A stretch of 64,000 nucleotides of DNA from Niastella koreensis GR20-10. Lineage in GTDB: Bacteria; Bacteroidota; Bacteroidia; Chitinophagales; Chitinophagaceae. The notes under the pieces are model-generated. The model did no database searches and had not been told where the DNA came from. It was given only the letters and a program-made list of their open reading frames with translations. The stretch's first letter is position 1, and the number at the start of each line of letters is the position of its first letter. The position numbers and the translations under genes were made by a program. Shown in pieces: positions 44,162-51,016 of the stretch. The stretch covers positions 1,240,001-1,304,000 of the forward strand of contig NC_016609.1 in assembly GCF_000246855.1 (NCBI RefSeq), written 5' to 3'.

Positions 44162-45778
44162 TTAATTGCCGCCCAATTGCTGATTCATCAACTTCCTGAT
44201 CAGTGTGGTTACTTCCCCGCTGATAGGTTTAAGATGGTCGTTGAACTGGCCTTTGATGGCAGCTACTATTTTTTGCTGAACTTCCGCTGTATTGAGCACT
44301 TTTTGCACGGCAGGGGCCATACCCGTTTGATCGGAAAGAGCGATCTGCAAAGCGCTTAGATCAGGCACCTGGAAATCGATGGATTTAAACGTTACTACCA
44401 GCTGATTGGCATCGTCACCATCGGGGTTTATAACCGCGCTCAGCGAAACTGAATGTACGGTTACTGTAATGCCGAATTGCAGGCTGCCGCCAGGATAAGT
44501 GGCCGCGAAATCGGCCTTAGCGGTAGTTCCGGCGTTTAAAGATCCCAGTAACAATGCAATTCGCAGATTGGGCGGCGCCAGGATCATACTGGCTGCCGGC
44601 ACGGTTGAATTGGGAAAACCGGTAATGACAACATTCGACAAGGTTACATTCGAGAGCTTGAACCCGGCAAACAGATCGAAAGACCCTAAGTTCAGGTCTT
44701 CGGGCCTGAACGGATTCAACGGCGGGTTTTTATAATTGTCCAACAGGTTTTTTACATACCAGTCGCTGCCCGGGTTGTTCAGTGAATACCTGATCCTGTC
44801 AAAAAGATACAGGTCCACTTTATTGGTAGATAGCTGTCCTTCATCACCCGGCAATGTTCCGGTTACTTTTCCTAAACGCGCGTCCAGGAAATTGCCTGTC
44901 TGCGTGTTCAGGGTATTTGAGATCGCATTGATATTGTCTGCTCCGTTCAGGGATTGCTCCATTTGGGTAAATACCGCCTTACTGGCATCCCCGGCGCTCA
45001 TGAAGGATGTAATGAGATCTGAAATAATTTCCTGGAACTCAGATTCAGTAGTGAGCTGCGCTTTTATATTGGTAAACTGCGGCGCGCCGCTGCCGGTTGT
45101 CACCAGCGCTATTTTGGTGATAGCCAGATTTATGCCCGACCGGTTGGGGGCTACCGTTATTTTCAGGGAAGCGTTAAAATTCAACTGGGTAATATCTGCC
45201 GAAAAAGTTCCTTCGCCCACGATCTGTACGGGAGCAGCCGAAGGATCGATGCAGGTTGAATCATCGATGCTGTTGGATAAACACAGGTTTTGTGTTAAGA
45301 TGAACGGGACGTTTAACGACAACGGCGTAATTTTTTGTCCTGGCTGTAACCCACCGGGGTTCTTCGTCCAGTAATTGAACTGCATTTTGATATCCGCCGT
45401 TACCGCAGCGCTTGCCTCGTCGTAATCGTAATTGGTAAAGTCGCTTACATATACATTTTCAAGGCCGTTGATGATAACTTTAATAACGCCTTTGGGATCT
45501 TTCAGATCCAGTGAAGGGTCCGGGTCCTTTGGCCAGGGAATCACCGGTGTACCATAGATCTGGTAATATTGATTGGCGATATTCTTCGCGATGGCCAACC
45601 CACTGGCGCCGCCCAGTTTTCCTATTGTCCAGTAATCTTCCTTCAGGGGCAGCAGCGGTGCACCGCCGCTTTGGATGTTGCCCAGCATTACCGGAAGAAA
45701 GTTTTTCGACTTCGGATCATTGGCCGAAGTTTTTATAGTGCGAAAAATGAATGCAAATAGTTTTGAATTGCCTCCCAT
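44162..45778 (-). CDS. TULIP-like lipid-binding protein (538 residues)
   Basis: A cytosolic-looking protein with no signal peptide. The second half (about 330-538) has the features of a tubular lipid-binding (TULIP) module: long hydrophobic beta strands (FAGFKLSNVTLSNVVITGFP, then LVVTFKSIDFQVPDLSALQI) and a C-terminal amphipathic helix (VQQKIVAAIKGQFNDHLKPI). The first half is a separate beta-rich domain containing a paired-cysteine segment (NLCLSNSIDDSTCIDP). The family assignment is by pattern and by similarity in layout to the other operon members. Clostridial P47/OrfX proteins are the best-known bacterial TULIP proteins and also lack signal peptides; relationship is unproven. Confidence 0.6.
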   Translation of the reverse strand: MGGNSKLFAFIFRTIKTSANDPKSKNFLPVMLGNIQSGGAPLLPLKEDYWTIGKLGGASGLAIAKNIANQYYQIYGTPVIPWPKDPDPSLDLKDPKGVIKVIINGLENVYVSDFTNYDYDEASAAVTADIKMQFNYWTKNPGGLQPGQKITPLSLNVPFILTQNLCLSNSIDDSTCIDPSAAPVQIVGEGTFSADITQLNFNASLKITVAPNRSGINLAITKIALVTTGSGAPQFTNIKAQLTTESEFQEIISDLITSFMSAGDASKAVFTQMEQSLNGADNINAISNTLNTQTGNFLDARLGKVTGTLPGDEGQLSTNKVDLYLFDRIRYSLNNPGSDWYVKNLLDNYKNPPLNPFRPEDLNLGSFDLFAGFKLSNVTLSNVVITGFPNSTVPAASMILAPPNLRIALLLGSLNAGTTAKADFAATYPGGSLQFGITVTVHSVSLSAVINPDGDDANQLVVTFKSIDFQVPDLSALQIALSDQTGMAPAVQKVLNTAEVQQKIVAAIKGQFNDHLKPISGEVTTLIRKLMNQQLGGN

Positions 45779-45789
45779 AAATAAATTGT

Positions 45790-46857
45790 TTAAATTTTAC
45801 GGTCAACAGTGTACAGCGCTATTTCCTCAAGGGCGTCTCTGTACCTGTTTTGGGGAAAATGTTTTAAATATTCAAGGGCATCCAGGGCGTCATACCGGGC
45901 ATCGGCGTACGATCTTTCAATGGCCTGGGTTCCTTTAATAGCCATGATCACATGGCTGAGGTCATCAGGCGGTTGTATGTCACCGCGCATTATCTGGCTT
46001 AATGGATGCGAAGCGCCCAGTTCTTCCATGGCGTAAATGATGGGTAAGGTTATCCTGCGGCGCACCAGGTCAATGCCCACCTGTTTTCCTGAATCGGCTT
46101 CATCCTGCAGAAAGTCGAACAGGTCGTCCATGATCTGAAAAGCCCTGCCCACGCGGCGGCCATAAAACCCGATCCTTCTTGACTCGCCTGTATGGGCTTT
46201 GGCTAACGCCATCCCGGTTTCGCAGGCCAGTCCGAACAGGATGGCTGTTTTTCTTTCTATAACATCGAAATAGCGTTGGCGAAGGGCCACTAAATTCCAG
46301 TTGGGATTTGTTTCCAGTTCGTCGAGCTCACCGGTGCAGATCTTGAAGGCGGTATCGAGCACCATCTTAACCAGGCCCATTTCGCTGTTTGTTTCAACGG
46401 CATCTACAAAGGTCCTGATGGCCTGTACAAATTGCAGGTCACCCACCAGGATCGCCGCATTGGTGCCTCTTTTGGCGTTTACCGATGAAAGCCCCCGGCG
46501 TAACAGGGCGTCGTCAATGATGTCGTCGTGTATAAGTGTTGCCACGTGCAGCATCTCCAGCGAAGCGCTTGCTTTTATTACCTTATGCGACAGCTCCTCT
46601 TCGCCCCGCAACAGCCGGGCCGCTAACAGCAACATAACCGGTCTTATTTTTTTGCCTCGCTTATAAATCTGGTGCTCGGTATCTGTTAGGTGCCTGGCCT
46701 GCGGTTCAAGGGCGGATTTAAGGGTCTCCTCAAAGCTGGCTATATCCTGTGCCAGCAAATTTTCGAGGATATGGTTTAATGGGTTCAACTTCCCTTTGTC
46801 GCCTGCGTACAATGTACTTGCCCGGGGAACGTCTATTTCGTATTGATCGTTTGCCAC
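45790..46857 (-). CDS. All-trans polyprenyl diphosphate synthase
   Basis: A 355-residue trans-prenyltransferase that condenses isopentenyl diphosphate onto allylic diphosphates. The first Asp-rich motif is LIHDDIIDDALLRRG (111-116) and the second is QIMDDLFDFLQDEADSG (244-248). The substrate-binding KRGKKIRPVM replaces the usual GGKRxRP, and RRRITLPIIYAM is present. It carries about 35 extra N-terminal residues (MANDQYEIDVPRASTLYAGD) compared with a typical IspB. Its position inside an operon of putative lipid-binding proteins and proteases, rather than near isoprenoid genes, suggests a specialised product, possibly the ligand of the TULIP-like proteins. Confidence 0.92.
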   Translation of the reverse strand: MANDQYEIDVPRASTLYAGDKGKLNPLNHILENLLAQDIASFEETLKSALEPQARHLTDTEHQIYKRGKKIRPVMLLLAARLLRGEEELSHKVIKASASLEMLHVATLIHDDIIDDALLRRGLSSVNAKRGTNAAILVGDLQFVQAIRTFVDAVETNSEMGLVKMVLDTAFKICTGELDELETNPNWNLVALRQRYFDVIERKTAILFGLACETGMALAKAHTGESRRIGFYGRRVGRAFQIMDDLFDFLQDEADSGKQVGIDLVRRRITLPIIYAMEELGASHPLSQIMRGDIQPPDDLSHVIMAIKGTQAIERSYADARYDALDALEYLKHFPQNRYRDALEEIALYTVDRKI

Positions 46858-46888
46858 TGTTTCTGTATTTGTTGTATGGTATGTGGTA

Positions 46889-48289
46889 CTATGCTGGTAA
46901 CAGGGATTGCAATACCACTTTTTCCAGCATGCTTTGAATGCCTGTTTGTATTTTGCTTTGCAATAAACTTTTTACAAAATGCATGTTGGCCAGGCGCTCA
47001 CGTACGATACCGGCGGTTTTGCCCGTCCAGTTTTTATCATCCACTTCAATATAAAAACCGGGTAAGGTAACCTGCGACGTTTTCACTTTCCAGCCGGCAG
47101 TTTGCTTGTTATAGGTTAAGGTAACCACAGCTTCCAGTCCGTTCAGGTTAGCCTGGCAATCACCGGCCCACAACAGCCCGGGTTGTATGCCTTTGATGGC
47201 AGTCAGTTCTTCCTGGAACAGGAACATCCTTTCCCTGATCATTTTGCGTTCTTCGCCACTTAAGATCCGCCAGCCTTTTTCCATGGCGGCCATACCGGCG
47301 CCACCTTCCTGGGTGTTTTCATCGTATGCCTGATCTATCATGTTGTTGAATTGTTCGTCACTCAGGTGTATCATGTTCAGGGTGGTATCATTCAGTTTGT
47401 CGTATACCTGTGGACCGGTGAGGTGGGCCGGCTGGGTGCCATCTCCCGTTTGATTGACGGTTTCTTTAAAACTGGCTGCTGCTTTCGCTGCATTGTTATA
47501 TTTTGTTCCCAGCGCGGTGTTACCCTCATTATTGGCCTGGATGGACATTATTCTGAGTGCAAAGGCAATATTTGTTTGCTGCGAAGCTGCATTGAAGTTA
47601 TAGGTGTTGCCATTGGCATAAACCTTGTCGGACGAATTGACAACTGTATTATTGTTCAGGGCATCGTGCGTATCTCTCGACATCTGTGTAGTGGCGCCGC
47701 CTGCTGACCATAACTCTCTCAGTCGGGCGCTGGTTACAAATGCGGTATTATACGATTCACTGTGTTCGTTATAGGTCGACATCAGCGCCGGGCCATGCGT
47801 AGTACCCTGAATGGGGTCGCGCTGATTGCGGGCCTGGGTTACCATGGCATCTACTTCATCCTGCGTCAAAGGCGGTACGCCACTGTCTGAGGTTCCTGCT
47901 TCCCCGCTGGTGCGCGGGTCATATTTTACCTCCAGTTCGCGCATATTGCCGCCGGTATCCAGGGTTATTTTGCCGGCATATTTTGTATTGATCTCATAGC
48001 GGCCTTTTAAAGCGGCATCGTTCAATTGCATGGCTATGGTAAGTTCATGATCGTTATAGCTGCATGCAGCGGTGTTCAGGGTGGTATTGTTCAGCGCACG
48101 CATGGAAAAATCCCTGAAACGGAATGACAGATGGCCATTTTCAAATGCATGATTTTCGGGCATTTCAGCGTGAAAAGCGAGGGGGTAAAAAGGGGTATCG
48201 TTCAAATGAATGTGGTTATGCGCCTGTTGTAAACCGGCATTCAGTTTTGTTTCAAGCGACTTCCAGTCGAATGTTTGATCCTTTTTCAT
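46889..48289 (-). CDS. Takeout/JHBP-like TULIP protein with helical insertion
   Basis: A 466-residue protein without signal peptide. The N-terminal 125 residues show a takeout/juvenile-hormone-binding-protein pattern: amphipathic start (FDWKSLETKLNAGLQQAHNHI), FRFRDFSMRALNNTTLN, then LTIAMQLNDAALKGRYEINT, which matches the family's L-x-G-x-Y-x-I strand. The C-terminal 110 residues supply further strands and the terminal helix (AVVTLTYNKQTAGWKVKTSQV, then LANMHFVKSLLQSKIQTGIQSML). Between them lies an Asn/Thr/Ala-rich mostly helical insert of about 220 residues (125-350), which I do not recognise. A lipid or isoprenoid ligand is inferred. Confidence 0.55.
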   Translation of the reverse strand: MKKDQTFDWKSLETKLNAGLQQAHNHIHLNDTPFYPLAFHAEMPENHAFENGHLSFRFRDFSMRALNNTTLNTAACSYNDHELTIAMQLNDAALKGRYEINTKYAGKITLDTGGNMRELEVKYDPRTSGEAGTSDSGVPPLTQDEVDAMVTQARNQRDPIQGTTHGPALMSTYNEHSESYNTAFVTSARLRELWSAGGATTQMSRDTHDALNNNTVVNSSDKVYANGNTYNFNAASQQTNIAFALRIMSIQANNEGNTALGTKYNNAAKAAASFKETVNQTGDGTQPAHLTGPQVYDKLNDTTLNMIHLSDEQFNNMIDQAYDENTQEGGAGMAAMEKGWRILSGEERKMIRERMFLFQEELTAIKGIQPGLLWAGDCQANLNGLEAVVTLTYNKQTAGWKVKTSQVTLPGFYIEVDDKNWTGKTAGIVRERLANMHFVKSLLQSKIQTGIQSMLEKVVLQSLLPA

Positions 48290-48322
48290 AGTTGACTATT
48301 TTCAAATAATTTAAGTTGATGG

Positions 48323-49678
48323 TTATCTAGGAAAGGTTACATTAAATCCTTCCACTATCAGCGTATCTCCCTGTGGCAACAGCGCCGCGCCGGGTTGGGC
48401 GGCAAGCTGTACGTTTATACCTTCTATCTGTTTGGTGATGGTAGCGCTTTTCCACACTTCAAGGTTTTGTGCCGCATTTTTTATGATCAGGTTAACGATC
48501 TTTCCTTTGAAGATGGCCGAAAGCAGATCCACAAAGCCTGACGCCAGGGCTGCGAGGGTTGAACCAATGACGCCGCTCCATTTGGGGGCTGCAATGATCT
48601 GAACACTGTCGATTTCACCGATGCTTAACAGTACGGTTTCTTTATCGCTTACTTTTATGGTAAAAGGAATGTCCAGCGGGTTGGGTTTGTATTCAATAGA
48701 AAAACTGGCTATTACCTTGTCCCAGGTGCTCGGGTTTGAAATGGCATCGATGGCAGTACCAATGGGGCACAACACCGTTTTGGCGATGGTTGTAACGGTT
48801 CCGCCTAATTCACCATAACCGCTTATATCGGTAATTTGAATGCTTACAAAGGTTTTTCCGTTCTGAATTTTACCGGCTGCGCTTTTGAGCGTTCCCTTTA
48901 TTTCTGCGCTGGAATTTGCGGCGCTGTTACCGGTGGATTCTGATGCTTTCAATGGCATGTTTGCCAGCTTCTCCGTTAAAACGGAATTGATAACGTTTAA
49001 CCCTGCCTGAAGAAAAGCGTTCAGTGAACCGGGCGGGGTATAACTGTCCAGTTTCGTTGCCGGGCTGCTTGTCATGGACGTAGCTATCACCAGTTCATTG
49101 TTGTTGGTGATATCCATAATCGGGTCCTGGAATTTTGTAGTAGTGTATTCCGTTGGGATCTGTGGAAACGGAATAGCATTCAACAGTTTATTTACGGTGT
49201 TCAATGCATAGGGGATGATCAGCCCGTTTACGATAGCTTTGGTGATCCCGTTCTTTGCCCAGGTGCTTTCGTCTACCCATACCGAAAGCCCGGTAATGGT
49301 CAGCACATTTTTCGCCAGTGAAAATTCAGTATACACTTCAATGTCGTCTGATGCCGCTACGGGCTGGCCGGCTATGGTGCCGCTTATTTTCAGGCTGGGA
49401 ACCAGTACCTGGAATACATTGCCGGCAGGCGGTTGCCCGGTTTGTTGCGTACCATCTTTGCCGTACGATTGCTGCCATTTGGCAGCTGAAGGCGGCGCCA
49501 GTACTACGGCAGGACATTTCTGAATAGTAACATCAACTGTAACCGAAATGCCTTCGATGGTTTGCGAATAATGTTGGGTAAATATTTTTGATTGCGCTAC
49601 AGGATTTCCAAACAGGCCTGTCAGTGTATTGTTTAAGCCGGCCTGGGTCATTCCTACAGCAATGTCAAAGACTGCCAT
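48323..49678 (-). CDS. TULIP-like lipid-binding protein (451 residues)
   Basis: It begins MAVFDIAVGMTQAGLNNTLTG, an amphipathic opening typical of bacterial TULIP-like proteins, and has no signal peptide. Two tandem modules can be made out. One covers about 1-190 (EGISVTVDVTIQKCPAVVL to NTVNKLLNAIPFPQIP). The other covers about 215-451 (SLNAFLQAGLNVINSVLTEKL to NVQLAAQPGAALLPQGDTLI). Each starts with a helix and closes with a helix next to hydrophobic strands. The size is close to clostridial P47. Function is inferred as lipid or hydrophobic ligand binding. It is spaced 10 bp from the upstream AvrRpt2-like protease gene. Confidence 0.6.
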   Translation of the reverse strand: MAVFDIAVGMTQAGLNNTLTGLFGNPVAQSKIFTQHYSQTIEGISVTVDVTIQKCPAVVLAPPSAAKWQQSYGKDGTQQTGQPPAGNVFQVLVPSLKISGTIAGQPVAASDDIEVYTEFSLAKNVLTITGLSVWVDESTWAKNGITKAIVNGLIIPYALNTVNKLLNAIPFPQIPTEYTTTKFQDPIMDITNNNELVIATSMTSSPATKLDSYTPPGSLNAFLQAGLNVINSVLTEKLANMPLKASESTGNSAANSSAEIKGTLKSAAGKIQNGKTFVSIQITDISGYGELGGTVTTIAKTVLCPIGTAIDAISNPSTWDKVIASFSIEYKPNPLDIPFTIKVSDKETVLLSIGEIDSVQIIAAPKWSGVIGSTLAALASGFVDLLSAIFKGKIVNLIIKNAAQNLEVWKSATITKQIEGINVQLAAQPGAALLPQGDTLIVEGFNVTFPR

Positions 49679-49688
49679 ATTTTTTTAT

Positions 49689-50276
49689 TTATGTATTGTT
49701 AGTTACTTTGTTTGTGAAGTAAGTTTCGGTCCAAACGGCTCCTGATTCCCGGTAGTTTGCGGGAAACCGGTAAAATTCCTGCACTTGGGGGCCGTGCAGC
49801 GGATCTTCGATCAGGATACTTTCATCCTGGTCGTTGTACCCGTTAATAAGGATGTAATGAGCGCCTCCCTTAAACCATTCCAGGCGAACGCCCAGCGGTT
49901 TTCCCTGGTTTATTTCAAACTGAACTCTTTCAAATGCGGGTTTGCCAATTGCCCAGTGACTGAAACAGTGCACGAATTGCAGGGCAACGTCGAGCTTAAA
50001 ATTTACATTTCTTTCCACCAGCTCTTCGTTTGTATACAATCCTTTACCAGCGGGAAGATCAGTTAATAAACTGTCAACCACCTGAACCTGGCTGATGTGC
50101 ATGGTTTCGTACCAGGCTGCTACAGCACTTGCAATGGCAGCCCAGCACCAGCGTGATCTTAATTGCCGCTCCACTTTAATTGGCAGCCTGCATCCTGTTT
50201 CGTCGATCACCGGTTGATGATAATATACACCCACCCCGGCGCGTTTTGCATCGCCCGGTTCTATGAAGATTTTCAT
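49689..50276 (-). CDS. AvrRpt2-like papain-fold cysteine protease
   Basis: A 195-residue protein with the C70-type signature RQLRSRWCWAAIASAVAAWY (C44). The other triad residues are H140 (FKGGAHYILINGYN) and D158 (ILIEDPLHG). Such papain-like proteins of about 200 residues occur both as type III effectors (AvrRpt2) and as peptidases in bacterial toxin or RiPP loci. No signal peptide is visible (MKIFIEPGDAKRAGVGVYYH). It lies 11 bp from the small TULIP-like gene and 10 bp from the 451-residue one, so it is certainly co-transcribed. It may mature an operon product or be an effector itself. Confidence 0.82.
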   Translation of the reverse strand: MKIFIEPGDAKRAGVGVYYHQPVIDETGCRLPIKVERQLRSRWCWAAIASAVAAWYETMHISQVQVVDSLLTDLPAGKGLYTNEELVERNVNFKLDVALQFVHCFSHWAIGKPAFERVQFEINQGKPLGVRLEWFKGGAHYILINGYNDQDESILIEDPLHGPQVQEFYRFPANYRESGAVWTETYFTNKVTNNT

Positions 50277-50287
50277 TTTTCAATGGT

Positions 50288-50965
50288 TTAGGCCAGTGAG
50301 GTGCATTGCGGGAAAATACCGTTCAACGCATTGTTGATGGCAGGAGTTACCGCTCCCTCTATCAAACTGATGATGGGCCCTTTTACCAGTCCCAGAATAA
50401 ATCCTTCGAGGGGATGAAGCAAACTGTTGAATATTCCTAATCCATCGATATTCACATTTACCCCGCCATAATTCAACCCGGGATGGCTGATCTCGATATG
50501 GGTGAGGCAGATCTGGTTTCCGATTGTAGCATCAAAATCGCCGGTTGCATTGATCGATACAGATGATATCGTTACGTTTCCGCCAAGCCCTACAGATGGC
50601 TTAAGAAATCCGCAACCCGCCCTGAAGCTTCCGCCCAGGTGAATGCCCAGGTTCGACGTAACGGTTGCATTTAATTGCACCGTTCCGTGCAGTGACAATC
50701 CATCTTTTGGCGCAACTATTGAAGTAATGGCCAGGGAGTTGATGCGGAGTGTAGAAAGGCCGTTGAGGTTTTGCAATACATAGCTGGCGGTAGCGTCTGC
50801 AGTGCAAATCCCCAGGTTGATGCTTCCGATGGTTTGCGAACCGGATGTTACATTAATCATAGGGTCCAATCCTCTGTTCCGGATGGCTAAGGGTACTGCC
50901 GTATTGATATCGGGCAGTTTTGCTTTGATCAATGCGTTTAATAGGTCCTGGAACTGGTTACTCAT
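50288..50965 (-). CDS. Small TULIP-like protein resembling takeout/JHBP
   Basis: A 225-residue single-module protein. The N-terminal amphipathic helix FQDLLNALIKAKLPDINTAV runs into RGLDPM (31-36) and later NGLSTLRINSL (69-79). The order helix, LDP, about 35 residues, then GLS plus a strand mirrors insect takeout/juvenile hormone-binding proteins. Long Val/Ile-rich strands follow, and the C-terminus is a second amphipathic helix (EGAVTPAINNALNGIF). No signal peptide is present, whereas takeout proteins are secreted. It would enclose a long hydrophobic ligand if the fold is right. It is the first TULIP-like gene in the operon after the T9SS-sorted protein gene. Confidence 0.6.
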   Translation of the reverse strand: MSNQFQDLLNALIKAKLPDINTAVPLAIRNRGLDPMINVTSGSQTIGSINLGICTADATASYVLQNLNGLSTLRINSLAITSIVAPKDGLSLHGTVQLNATVTSNLGIHLGGSFRAGCGFLKPSVGLGGNVTISSVSINATGDFDATIGNQICLTHIEISHPGLNYGGVNVNIDGLGIFNSLLHPLEGFILGLVKGPIISLIEGAVTPAINNALNGIFPQCTSLA

Positions 50966-51016
50966 GGTGCTGATTTGATAGGTTAAGGGTGATAAAGTTT
51001 GTTGTTATTAAATTGA

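Noticed and set aside
44030-44359. Plus-strand frame across the junction of the 538- and 251-residue genes
   Set aside because: It spans two real minus-strand genes and has no recognisable features.
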